A stretch of DNA of 56,878 nt from positions 1-56,878 of the forward strand of contig JBMONI010000020.1 in the NCBI GenBank assembly GCA_049324575.1, in the 5' to 3' direction. Position 1 is the first letter of the stretch. Each line of letters starts with the position of its first letter. The translations under genes were made by a program, and so were the position numbers. Of this stretch, positions 8,701 through 16,753 are shown one piece after another. This stretch comes from JBMONI01 sp049324575 (GTDB taxonomy: Bacteria > Omnitrophota > Omnitrophia > Omnitrophales > Aquincolibacteriaceae). The notes beneath the pieces were generated by a model that did no database searches, had not been told where the DNA came from, and saw only the letters and a program-made list of their open reading frames with translations.

Positions 8701-10256
8701 TGAGAAAAAAATACTTTTGGGTTCAACGGGCGGAGCGGGCACTCGCCTCGGGCTGTATCGTTTTATTGACGCTCGGAGCGCCGGTGGGCGCGGCGGAACC
8801 TGTCGGAGGGGTTCCGGGCCCGGAAAAGATCATCTCGATCAATCTGACGGAAGCCGATATCGGGATCGTTTTTCGCGTGCTGGCGATGGAGGCCGGCGTC
8901 AATATCGTGACGGGGCCTGAGATCAGCGGCAATGTGACGATCCAGCTGACGAATGTTCCCTGGCAGAGCGCTTTTGATACGATCGTGAAAACCTATGGCT
9001 ATGCGTATGAAAAAGAGGGGAATATTTTCTACGTGACGACCGAGGAAGCCATGAGCAAAAGGCGGTCTCTGGGGGTGAGGACCGAGGTCTATGACCTCAA
9101 GTATGCCAAGTTATCGGAAGTGATCGCGGCCTTGGGGGCTTCGGTCCGGAATGTCCGCATCCAGCCGGTGCAAGGGACCAATCAGATCATGCTTACAGCG
9201 TCTCCCTCCGAGGTCGAATCAGCGCGTGAGATCATCAGCCAAGTCGATTTTCGTCAGCCCCAGGTCCATATCGACGCCAAGATCATCCGCACGGCCCTAT
9301 CCAAAGGGGAGAATATGGGCGTGGATTGGGGGACGGCCATCCGCATGAGCGGGGCCCGAAGACCCTGGACGTTCCCGTTTGATGATGACGGTGCCAGCAA
9401 TCAAATATCGAAATTCATGCAGAAATACAGTATGTATCCTCAAGGACAGACGGCCAGCGAGTCGACCTCCACCATCACGGATAGCGGAGGGACTGCGACG
9501 ACCAACTCCCAGGATTTTCCCATGGCGCGCAGTTTCCCTTATATGCAGCCGGAAGATTTCACCTTTGGTACGCTTGATTTTTCACAGTTCTCCGTGGCGA
9601 TCAATATGCTGAAGACCCGGGCGAATACCAAGGTCGTATCCAATCCGAGGATCGTGGTGCAGAACCATCAGCCGGCGAGGGTCCAGGCGGGCCGCGAGAT
9701 CGGCCTTCCGACCTTCGAGCGGAACGAGACGACCGGATCGCTCGAGATCACAGGATACGAGCCCCGCAATGACGGGATCTCCCTCGATGTGACGCCCCAT
9801 ATCATCAATAAAAAAGAGATCCTGCTCACCGTGAAACCGGAATTGACCCGCTTTCTTGGCTTTCAGGAAGTGATCACGGGAGAGAACGTGCTTTCGCCGG
9901 AATTCGAGACGACGGTTGCGGAGACCCAGGTCCTGATCAATAGCGGGGACACGCTCGTGATCGGAGGTCTGATCAATGAGGCCGAGACCGACAGCCACAG
10001 AAAAGTGCCTTATGTCGGCGATATCCCGCTTCTTGGTTGGGTCTTCAAAAGGGTGGCGCCCACCAAAGAGCGGTCGGAGACGATCATTTTTGTGACCGTT
10101 CGAGTTGCCGATGACCGTTTTAATCAAGAGGCGCTTGAGAACTGGGAAAAAACGGAGGAGGCTCTCGCCGAATTCAAGCGCGAGAACGAGAAGTTCATGA
10201 AGTATTCAAAAATGGACAATAAGCTCGAGGAAGCCCTTGAAACCCCAAAAGGATAA
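8697..10256 (+). CDS. Outer-membrane secretin (PilQ/GspD/MshL family)
   Basis: Forms the outer-membrane gate for the pilus or pseudopilus. A signal peptide (cleavage probably after VGAA, near residue 33) precedes a secretin/TonB short N-terminal domain (about 45-100), an N1-like domain and the C-terminal secretin barrel. The barrel carries the diagnostic VPYVGDIPLLGWVFK and the SETIIFVTV end. A Ser/Thr/Gly-rich insert (about 245-270) sits before the barrel, and a charged coiled-coil tail ends the protein. The length of 519 is close to MshL. Start and stop overlap both neighbours, so the gene is embedded in one polycistron. Confidence 0.95.
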   Translation: MMRKKYFWVQRAERALASGCIVLLTLGAPVGAAEPVGGVPGPEKIISINLTEADIGIVFRVLAMEAGVNIVTGPEISGNVTIQLTNVPWQSAFDTIVKTYGYAYEKEGNIFYVTTEEAMSKRRSLGVRTEVYDLKYAKLSEVIAALGASVRNVRIQPVQGTNQIMLTASPSEVESAREIISQVDFRQPQVHIDAKIIRTALSKGENMGVDWGTAIRMSGARRPWTFPFDDDGASNQISKFMQKYSMYPQGQTASESTSTITDSGGTATTNSQDFPMARSFPYMQPEDFTFGTLDFSQFSVAINMLKTRANTKVVSNPRIVVQNHQPARVQAGREIGLPTFERNETTGSLEITGYEPRNDGISLDVTPHIINKKEILLTVKPELTRFLGFQEVITGENVLSPEFETTVAETQVLINSGDTLVIGGLINEAETDSHRKVPYVGDIPLLGWVFKRVAPTKERSETIIFVTVRVADDRFNQEALENWEKTEEALAEFKRENEKFMKYSKMDNKLEEALETPKG

Positions 10257-10488
10257 CCGCCGCAGGGCGGTGGCCGGGCTGGTCCTTTTTGCGGCGGCGG
10301 TTTTAGCGCCGGGCGGTCAAGCGGCCGAGCTTACTTTGAAAGACCTGGCGCTCAAACTGGACCGGATGGAGCAGAAGCTCGAGAAGGTGCAGGCCCAGGT
10401 CGATGAAGTCCTCAAGAACCAGACAGCGATGCAAAAGCAAATATCCGATGAACATCAACAGATCCGCTATTGGGTCAGGAAACGCTGA
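10237..10488 (+). CDS. Small exported coiled-coil protein
   Basis: Protein of 83 residues starting at TTG, supported by GAGGAA seven bases upstream inside the secretin 3' end. A basic N-terminus and Ala/Leu/Val core with an AAE cleavage site form a signal peptide of about 30 residues. The mature part is one amphipathic coiled coil (LALKLDRMEQKLEKVQAQVD). It overlaps both the secretin gene (20 bases) and the next gene (TGATG). I do not recognise a family. The mature peptide could act as a periplasmic oligomerisation or pilotin-like helper; this is inference from position only. Confidence 0.72.
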   Translation: MKPQKDNRRRAVAGLVLFAAAVLAPGGQAAELTLKDLALKLDRMEQKLEKVQAQVDEVLKNQTAMQKQISDEHQQIRYWVRKR

Positions 10489-10874
10489 TGAAAAAAAATA
10501 ATCCGGTCTGTTCAGGGTTTTTTTGGGGATCCCTTATACTGATGAGTTTTTGCGGCTGTGCGACCCTTCATATGAGGGATGCCGAGATCTACCCGATGTC
10601 GTACGACAAAACGTTCATGCTGGCCGTGGGCGCGCTGGATGATATGGGTTCCTGGCGGGTCGCCGAAACGGATCATCAGAACGGGAAGATCGTGATCGAA
10701 AATTCCGGCTATGTCCGGCCGACACAACGCCACACGATCCTTGTGCAAAAACTGGAGCCGTTCAGAACCAAGGTCGAGCTTTCCAGAAGCATTCCGACGC
10801 CGTTTAACCAGCATTTCTTCCGCGCGATCGACCGTCGCGTCGAAGAAACGCTCGTCAATCAGACCGCGGCCTAA
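10488..10874 (+). CDS. Predicted lipoprotein in secretin operon
   Basis: Protein of 128 residues. The hydrophobic N-terminus ends in SFCGC, an acceptable though not ideal lipobox, so lipidation of the second cysteine is likely. The mature domain (IYPMSYDKTFMLAVGALDDM, VELSRS) resembles small periplasmic alpha/beta lipoproteins of the DUF3568 or YbjQ-like type, but I cannot name the family with confidence. The ATG at 10488 overlaps the previous stop (TGATG), and an in-frame upstream start at 10470 is rejected. As the last gene of the secretin operon it is a candidate secretin pilotin or outer-membrane accessory protein. Confidence 0.7.
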   Translation: MKKNNPVCSGFFWGSLILMSFCGCATLHMRDAEIYPMSYDKTFMLAVGALDDMGSWRVAETDHQNGKIVIENSGYVRPTQRHTILVQKLEPFRTKVELSRSIPTPFNQHFFRAIDRRVEETLVNQTAA

Positions 10875-10982
10875 AGAAGATCTTCACGTCCCTTTCGCTC
10901 CTTCCGGAGGTATGTCCGGGGCCGGAAGCGCACACTTCCTTTGAAGGGGAAGGATCCGACTATGCCTGGGTGGAAGCGGGGA

Positions 10983-12041
10983 TCAGAGTTTGAGACGGCG
11001 GGCGGTATCGTCCTGATCGATGGAATAGAACAAGGTATCTTCTTTGGAGATGATGCCTTTTTTCATGAGATCGATCAGGTGATTCTGGAGCGAAACCATG
11101 CCGAAACCCGCGCCGGTCTGGATCTCGTTCTGGATGTTGTAGGTCTGCCCTTTGCGAATCAGGTTCTGGACGGCCGGAGTGGCCACCATGATCTCGAAAG
11201 CGGCGATGCGGCCTTCCTTGTCCTTGCGTGGGATCAATTCCTGCGAAAGGACCGCGGCCAGATTGAGCGACAATTGCGTGCGGATCTGGTTCTGATGCTC
11301 GGCCGGAAAGGCGTCAATGATCCGGTCGAGGGTACGCGCGGAACCAAAGGTATGGACCGTTGAAAGCACCAGATGGCCTGTTTCGGCTGCCGTCAACACG
11401 GTCTCGATGGTCTCGAGGTCCCGCATTTCGCCGACCAGGATGACGTCCGGGTCCTGACGGAGGGCTTCCCGGAGCGCTTTCGCGAAACTGTCTGTGTCGG
11501 AACCCAGCTGTCTCTGGTTGATAATACTTTTCTTATGACGATGAACGAACTCGATCGGATCCTCGACCGTAATGATATGGCGGTCGTCCGTCTCATTGAT
11601 GTAATCGATCATGCTGGCCAGGGTCGTCGATTTCCCGACCCCCGTCGGCCCCGCGACAAGGATCAGGCCGTGATTGCGGTCCAGCAGCCGCTTGATCGTG
11701 TTCGGCAGACCGATCTCTTCCATCGTGAAGATCCGGCTCGGGATCAACCGCATCGCGGCGGCAAAGTGCGTGCTTTGGCGGAAGATCGAGACGCGGAAAC
11801 GGTTCCCGCTCGGATGCGCGTAGCTGAATTCCACGGTGGGTTTCGTTCGGAGATCTTCCCGGTATTTTTCGCCCGCGAGTTCGTGGACCAGGGCTTCAAG
11901 GGTTTCATGGGTCAGCACGGGCTCCCCAAAATGGCGGAGGCGGCCGTTGATCCGGTACGTGGGGGGAATGTCCACGGACAAGTGGATGTCCGAAGCATTC
12001 TTCTCGATGCAGCGGTTAAAGATAGATTCCAGCGAGCTCAT
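10983..12041 (-). CDS. pilT: Type IV pilus retraction ATPase PilT
   Basis: Cytoplasmic hexameric ATPase driving pilus retraction. Visible features are an N-terminal PAS-like domain (ASDIHLSVDIPPTYRINGRL), Walker A GPTGVGKST near residue 135, the Asp-box TVEDPIEFVH, Walker B DPDVILVGEMRD and the His-box TGHLVLSTVHT. The C-terminal region has the PilT-type GMVSLQNHLIDLMKKG. The four zinc cysteines of extension ATPases are absent, supporting retraction rather than extension. The start at 12041 (MSSLESIF) is preferred because the longer frame from 12104 would begin inside the promoter. It is convergent with the pilus operon, so retraction is under separate control. Confidence 0.93.
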   Translation of the reverse strand: MSSLESIFNRCIEKNASDIHLSVDIPPTYRINGRLRHFGEPVLTHETLEALVHELAGEKYREDLRTKPTVEFSYAHPSGNRFRVSIFRQSTHFAAAMRLIPSRIFTMEEIGLPNTIKRLLDRNHGLILVAGPTGVGKSTTLASMIDYINETDDRHIITVEDPIEFVHRHKKSIINQRQLGSDTDSFAKALREALRQDPDVILVGEMRDLETIETVLTAAETGHLVLSTVHTFGSARTLDRIIDAFPAEHQNQIRTQLSLNLAAVLSQELIPRKDKEGRIAAFEIMVATPAVQNLIRKGQTYNIQNEIQTGAGFGMVSLQNHLIDLMKKGIISKEDTLFYSIDQDDTARRLKL

Positions 12042-12071
12042 GAATAAGATCCGGTATTGGTCCTGAAAGAT

Positions 12072-12100
12072 ACTATAACAAATCTCCGATGGGCTCACAA
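12072..12100 (-). promoter_or_regulatory. Sigma70-like promoter of pilT
   Basis: On the minus strand, TTGTGA (12100-12095) and TATAGT (12077-12072) are spaced by exactly 17 bases. The start point would fall about 25 bases before ATG 12041. This location decides the pilT start. Confidence 0.65.
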
Positions 12101-12181
12101 TCAAGATATTCGGCGCCGACGCGCATCTGATCTGCGGGAAGACATTTACCCGGCTGTTATACTATGTTCCGGTAACGAATC

Positions 12182-12210
12182 TGGCCAAAAAGGCTGTCTG
12201 CGGTTATAAT
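12182..12210 (+). promoter_or_regulatory. Probable promoter of the ahb-like/thiC operon
   Basis: TATAAT (12205-12210) with TGGCCA 17 bases upstream. The roughly 90-base leader contains a weak AGCAC/GTGCT hairpin but no recognisable TPP riboswitch core. Confidence 0.45.
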
Positions 12211-12304
12211 GCCCAGCAAATCTTCAGCACACCGTGCTTAGACCTTATAAGCGATCCGGATCTTTTCCGCTCGTATCGCGAAGCGTTTTAAGACCTGAAA
12301 GACT

Positions 12305-13342
12305 ATGGACCCTTTAGATCGTTATTTATGGACGCGCCTTAACCGGGATCTCCCGTTGGTGCCGGAGCCTTTTGAGGCGTTGGCTCGGGAGTGCGGGGCG
12401 AATGCGGCCGAGGTCCTCTTAAAGAGCCACCGTTTGCGTCAAGACCGCCTGCTGGGGCCGATCCGCGCCAAGCTGGATCTGCGTACGATGGGTTACCGGG
12501 AGGCTCTTTTTATCGCTTCCCTCAAACCGCAGACCGGCGAAGACGGGATCCGTGCTTTGATCTCGCACCCGGCGTTCAAAGAAGGCTGGGTCCGTAACGA
12601 GGGCCGGGACTTTTGGTTTCGGGCGGCTTTCCCCTCCTCCGAGGTTTTTGCAGAAAGCATCCGGGTTTGGCGAAGCGGGCCCTTTTTTCTGGAAGTGACG
12701 AGGATCCGTTTCCCGGCCTCTTCGACGGGAGAAGGGATCCCCGGCTCAAGCGATCCCGAATCGGCCCAAGAATGGAGTGCGTTACAGATCGGGTGTTTAC
12801 GTGCGCTTCAAGAGGAAGTCCCGATCACCGACCGGCCTTTCCGGGCCATGGGGGAGAAGGAAGGCATCGCCGAAGAGGTGCTGATCCGCGCCGCTGCGGA
12901 TCTCAAGCAAAAAGGGATCCTGCGGGGGATCCGGGCGGTCCCGGAAGAGGAACGCGATACGCCTGCCGCGATCATGCTTTGGAACGTTCCGAAGGAGGTC
13001 CGCGAAGACCGCATCCTCCGGGTTGGAGCATTGCCGGGGATGGGAAGTTGCGTTCCCTGCGATGCCGAAGGTTCTTTCCCGTATACGGTCTATGCCGAGA
13101 CAGAATTGAAGGAGATTGACCCCGCCAAGGCGCTCTGGGAGCGCGCGAAGGAAGCGATCGGGCCCTGGCCCGGGGTTTTCTGGATGAACGAAAAACATTA
13201 TCGCAAAAAAAGTTTCCGCTATTATGATCCTTCGTTCGAGGCTTGGTTGGCGGCGAACCGGCGGGATTCGTTCGGGACGCCGCCCTATCTGCGGGCGAAC
13301 CGGATCGCGGCTGAAAAGCCTCTCGGATTTCGAAGAACATAA
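12305..13342 (+). CDS. Fused AhbA/AhbB-like siroheme decarboxylase relative (Lrp/AsnC-type)
   Basis: Protein of 345 residues made of two repeats, each a winged-helix segment plus an alpha/beta ferredoxin-like domain. The first helix-turn-helix has LNRDLPLVPEPFEALARECG, the characteristic opening of AhbB/NirD-type proteins; the second (about 160-215) has LQEEVPITDRPFRAMGEKEG. AhbA and AhbB are normally separate subunits that decarboxylate siroheme to didecarboxysiroheme in alternative heme or heme d1 synthesis, and here they appear fused. The segment SCVPCDAEGSFPYTVY replaces the usual histidine-containing strand of the second domain, so activity is uncertain. thiC begins 10 bases downstream. 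No other heme gene is in view, and a regulatory role remains possible. Confidence 0.7.
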   Translation: MDPLDRYLWTRLNRDLPLVPEPFEALARECGANAAEVLLKSHRLRQDRLLGPIRAKLDLRTMGYREALFIASLKPQTGEDGIRALISHPAFKEGWVRNEGRDFWFRAAFPSSEVFAESIRVWRSGPFFLEVTRIRFPASSTGEGIPGSSDPESAQEWSALQIGCLRALQEEVPITDRPFRAMGEKEGIAEEVLIRAAADLKQKGILRGIRAVPEEERDTPAAIMLWNVPKEVREDRILRVGALPGMGSCVPCDAEGSFPYTVYAETELKEIDPAKALWERAKEAIGPWPGVFWMNEKHYRKKSFRYYDPSFEAWLAANRRDSFGTPPYLRANRIAAEKPLGFRRT

Positions 13343-13352
13343 GGACAAAAAG

Positions 13353-14753
13353 ATGAGCGCACCGATCGAAAAATTTACCGCGTATTTGAAAGAAGGGCAC
13401 CGGACCCAGATGTCCTATGCCCGCGCCGGGAAGCTTACGGAAGCGATGCGCTGCGTGGCCTCCCGGGAAAAGCTTGACCCGGACTTTGTCCGTTCAGAAG
13501 TCGCGCGCGGCCGGATGGTGATCCCAGCCAATATTCGGCATGCCAACCTTGAGCCGATCGGGATCGGGATCCACTGCACTTGCAAGATCAACGCGAATAT
13601 CGGGAATTCTTCGCTCAATTCCGATGTCCCGAACGAACTGGAAAAACTCCGGATCTCGGTGAAATTCGGGGCCGATACGGTCATGGACCTTTCCACCGGC
13701 CTCGACCTTGATCAGACCCGCGCGCGTATCCTTCAGGCGAGCACGGTGCCGGTGGGGACGGTCCCTATTTATCAGGCGCTGGAAAAGGTCGGCGGCAAGC
13801 CGGAGGCACTGACGCCGGAGATCGTTCTCGAGGTCATCGAACATCAGGCCGCGCAGGGGGTCGATTTCATGACGATCCATGCCGGCGTTCTGAGAGAACA
13901 TTTACCGCTGGTCCGGAAACGGGTCACCGGGATCGTGAGCCGCGGCGGCGCGATCCTGGCCCAATGGTGTAAAGCGCATCAGGCTGAGAATTTTCTCTAC
14001 ACTCATTTTGATGCCCTGCTGGGGATCTGCAAGAAATACGATGTGACCATCAGCCTTGGAGACGGGCTCCGTCCCGGCAGTCTTGCGGATGCGAGCGATG
14101 AGGCCCAGTTCGCCGAGCTGGATGTGCTCGGGGAACTTACGCTGAAAGCCTGGAAAGAGGAAGTCCAAGTGATGGTCGAGGGGCCCGGGCATGTTCCGAT
14201 GGACCAGATTCCCATGAACATCGAACGCCAGATCAAGGTTTGCCACGAGGCCCCGTTCTATGTCCTGGGGCCTTTGGTGACGGACGTGGCGCCGGGCTAT
14301 GACCATATTACCTCCGCGATTGGCGCGGCCATCGCCGGGCAGACCGGCGCGGCTATGCTTTGCTATGTAACGCCGCGCGAGCATCTCGGTCTTCCGACCC
14401 TGGAGGATGTGAAACAAGGGGTGATCGCTTACAAGATCGCCGCCCATGCGGCCGATGTGGCCCGCCGCCGTCCCGGAGCCAGGGATTGGGACGACGCGAT
14501 GTCAAAGGCGAGATTCGCGTTCGACTGGAAAAAACAATTCGAGCTTTCCATGGATCCCGAACACGCCCGCAAATTGCACGACGAGGTGCTTGCGGATGCT
14601 AAGGATAAAGAGGCGGATTACTGCGCGATGTGCGGTCCGCAATTCTGTTCGATGCGTCTTTCTCAGGGGCTGACGGACGGTGCCGCTCCCAAGAAAGATG
14701 CTTCTCCGCCCCAAGCGCGGAAAGATTGTCCGCGGAAAATCCCTGTTTCCTGA
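13353..14753 (+). CDS. thiC: Phosphomethylpyrimidine synthase ThiC
   Basis: Radical SAM enzyme converting aminoimidazole ribotide to the HMP-phosphate moiety of thiamine. The protein of 466 residues shows VIPANIRHANLEPIGIG near the N-terminus, SLGDGLRPGS, MVEGPGHVPMDQIP and TDVAPGYDHI, all ThiC landmarks. The unusual C-terminal cluster motif CAMCGPQFC (CX2CX4C) ligates the 4Fe-4S centre. The short bacterial form, lacking the N-terminal extension of plant and E. coli enzymes, is typical of anaerobes. The ATG at 13353 has AAGGA upstream. nadA follows six bases after the stop. Confidence 0.96.
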   Translation: MSAPIEKFTAYLKEGHRTQMSYARAGKLTEAMRCVASREKLDPDFVRSEVARGRMVIPANIRHANLEPIGIGIHCTCKINANIGNSSLNSDVPNELEKLRISVKFGADTVMDLSTGLDLDQTRARILQASTVPVGTVPIYQALEKVGGKPEALTPEIVLEVIEHQAAQGVDFMTIHAGVLREHLPLVRKRVTGIVSRGGAILAQWCKAHQAENFLYTHFDALLGICKKYDVTISLGDGLRPGSLADASDEAQFAELDVLGELTLKAWKEEVQVMVEGPGHVPMDQIPMNIERQIKVCHEAPFYVLGPLVTDVAPGYDHITSAIGAAIAGQTGAAMLCYVTPREHLGLPTLEDVKQGVIAYKIAAHAADVARRRPGARDWDDAMSKARFAFDWKKQFELSMDPEHARKLHDEVLADAKDKEADYCAMCGPQFCSMRLSQGLTDGAAPKKDASPPQARKDCPRKIPVS

Positions 14754-14759
14754 GGTCTT

Positions 14760-15689
14760 ATGTCGGCCCCCACCAAGCCCCAACTAGTCGAAGAGATCAT
14801 GGCGTGGAAGAAGAAAAGGAACGCCTTGATCCTGGCGCACAATTATCAGACCGGAGATATCCAGGATATCGCCGACCTGACCGGCGATTCGCTCCTGCTT
14901 TCCCAGCGCGCCGCCGCCAACGATGCGGAGGTCATTCTTTTTGCCGGCGTCCACTTCATGGCCGAGACCGCGAGTATCCTGAGTCCCCAGAAAAAAGTGA
15001 TCATCCCGGACGTCGATGCCGGCTGTTCGCTGGCGGACATGGTCAAACCCGAGGATATCCGGGCCTGGCGGGAAAAGAATCCGGACGGGGTCGTCGTGTG
15101 CTATGTCAACACGACCGCTGCGGTGAAGGCCGAATGCGATTACTGCTGCACTTCCTCGAACGCCGAACGGGTCGTTCGGGCCATCCCGGCGGATAAAAAG
15201 ATCCTTTTTGTGCCGGATCATTTCCTGGGAAGCTACGTGAAGGCGAAGACCGGGCGCGAAAATATCGAATTGTGGCGGGGCTATTGTCTTGTCCATATGA
15301 TGATCCAGGCCAACGATATCGAGAAGATCCGCGAACAGTATCCGGATGCCGAGGTCCTGGTCCACCCGGAGTGTGCGTCGGTGCTACACTGTATCCAGTG
15401 CGGATATACGATCGCTTCGACCGAGGGCATGATCCGACGGGCCCGGGAGAGCCAGGCGAAGACCTTTATCGTGGCGACCGAACCCGGGATCCTCCATCGT
15501 CTTCAGAAAGAAAATCCCGGAAAAACCTTTTTGCCGGCCGTGCCGGATGCGATCTGCTGTTATATGAAGGTCAACACCCTCGAGAAAATGCTGGCGGCGC
15601 TGAAGGATCTGTGGCCGGAGGTCAAGGTGCCGAAGGCGCTGGCAGACCGGGCGAGGCTTTGTATCCAGAGGATGCTCGAGATCTCATGA
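14760..15689 (+). CDS. nadA: Quinolinate synthase NadA
   Basis: 4Fe-4S enzyme condensing iminoaspartate with dihydroxyacetone phosphate in NAD synthesis. The protein of 309 residues contains ILAHNYQTGDIQDIAD, FAGVHFMAETASIL and VVCYVNTTAAVKAECD, with cluster cysteines near residues 126, 206 and 266. HPECASVLH and ATEPGILHRL are also family landmarks. No nadB or nadC is in the window. It lies in a tight run with thiC upstream and ispG downstream, the latter overlapping by ATGA. Confidence 0.96.
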   Translation: MSAPTKPQLVEEIMAWKKKRNALILAHNYQTGDIQDIADLTGDSLLLSQRAAANDAEVILFAGVHFMAETASILSPQKKVIIPDVDAGCSLADMVKPEDIRAWREKNPDGVVVCYVNTTAAVKAECDYCCTSSNAERVVRAIPADKKILFVPDHFLGSYVKAKTGRENIELWRGYCLVHMMIQANDIEKIREQYPDAEVLVHPECASVLHCIQCGYTIASTEGMIRRARESQAKTFIVATEPGILHRLQKENPGKTFLPAVPDAICCYMKVNTLEKMLAALKDLWPEVKVPKALADRARLCIQRMLEIS

Positions 15690-16753
15690 TCGTTCGAAAA
15701 AAGACAAGACAGGTTAAGGTGGGCGATGTTCTCCTGGGCGGGGACGCGCCGGTCAGGATCCAGTCGATGACGACCACGCCGCCCCGCGAGGTCCAGGCGA
15801 CGGTCGATCAGATCCACGGGCTGGAAGAGGCGGGCTGCGAGATCGTGCGCGTCGCCTGTCCGACCGAAGCGGATGCCCGTTCGCTCGGAAAGATCAAGTC
15901 CAGGATCCGCATTCCGCTCGTGGCCGACATCCATTTCAATTATCACTTTGCGCTGATCGCGCTCGAGGAAGGGGTCGATAAACTCCGTCTCAATCCCGGC
16001 AATATCGGTTCCCGGGACCGGGTGGAAGCCGTGGTGAAGAAAGCGTCCGAAAAGAAGGTGCCGATCCGCATCGGTGTGAATGCGGGTTCCCTGGAAAAGG
16101 ACCTTGAGGAAAAGTTCGGACGAACGCCGGCCGCGCTCGTGGAAAGCGCGAAACGGCATGTGGGGATCCTGGAGGCGATGGATTTCCGGGATATCGTGAT
16201 CTCGCTCAAGGCTTCCGATGTGCCGACCATGATCGAATCTTACCGTCTGGCAAGCCGGACGTTCGACTATCCGCTCCATTTGGGCGTGACCGAGGCGGGG
16301 ACCCTGCTCCGGGGGAGTATTCATAACGCGATCGGGATCGGCACGCTGCTTTACGAGGGGATTGGAGACACGCTCCGGGTCTCTCTGACCGCGGACTCGC
16401 GCGAAGAGATCAAAGTGGCGAAAATGATCCTCGAGGCGCTCGGCCTGCGCAAAGGGGTGCGGGTGATCTCCTGTCCGAGCTGCGGCCGCGCGGAGGTCGA
16501 TGTGTTCAAGCTTGCCGAAGAGGTCGAGAGGCGCGCGATGGGCCTCAAAAATCCGTTAACGCTTTCGGTGATGGGCTGTGCCGTGAACGGGCCGGGCGAA
16601 GCGCATGAGTCGGATTTCGGGATCACGGGCGGGAAGGAAAAGGGCATCCTTTATATCGACGGCAAGCAGCACCGCGTGGTGGATGAAAAAGATCTTGTCG
16701 ATGAGCTTTTCCGGGAGATCGAAAAGAAGAAAGGCAAGTTAAAACGGTCATGA
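15686..16753 (+). CDS. ispG: 4-hydroxy-3-methylbut-2-enyl diphosphate synthase IspG (GcpE)
   Basis: Penultimate enzyme of the MEP isoprenoid pathway, reducing MEcPP to HMBPP with a 4Fe-4S cluster. The 355-residue protein shows the TIM-barrel landmarks VRIQSMTTTPPREVQATVDQ, VADIHFNYHFAL and KLRLNPGNIG, and the cluster ligands CPSCGR and MGCAVNGPGE near the C-terminus. This is the short bacterial form without the plant insertion domain. The start overlaps the nadA stop and the stop overlaps the mqnE start, so translation is probably coupled. The next pathway enzyme, IspH, is encoded at 46810. Confidence 0.96.
   Translation: MIVRKKTRQVKVGDVLLGGDAPVRIQSMTTTPPREVQATVDQIHGLEEAGCEIVRVACPTEADARSLGKIKSRIRIPLVADIHFNYHFALIALEEGVDKLRLNPGNIGSRDRVEAVVKKASEKKVPIRIGVNAGSLEKDLEEKFGRTPAALVESAKRHVGILEAMDFRDIVISLKASDVPTMIESYRLASRTFDYPLHLGVTEAGTLLRGSIHNAIGIGTLLYEGIGDTLRVSLTADSREEIKVAKMILEALGLRKGVRVISCPSCGRAEVDVFKLAEEVERRAMGLKNPLTLSVMGCAVNGPGEAHESDFGITGGKEKGILYIDGKQHRVVDEKDLVDELFREIEKKKGKLKRS

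Noticed and set aside
12042..12104. N-terminal extension of PilT to 12104
   Set aside because: The extension lies across a TTGTGA-17-TATAGT promoter, and PilT homologues begin near MSSLESIF.
12105..13352. TPP riboswitch controlling thiC
   Set aside because: No conserved thi-box core is visible in the 12105-12304 leader or directly before thiC.
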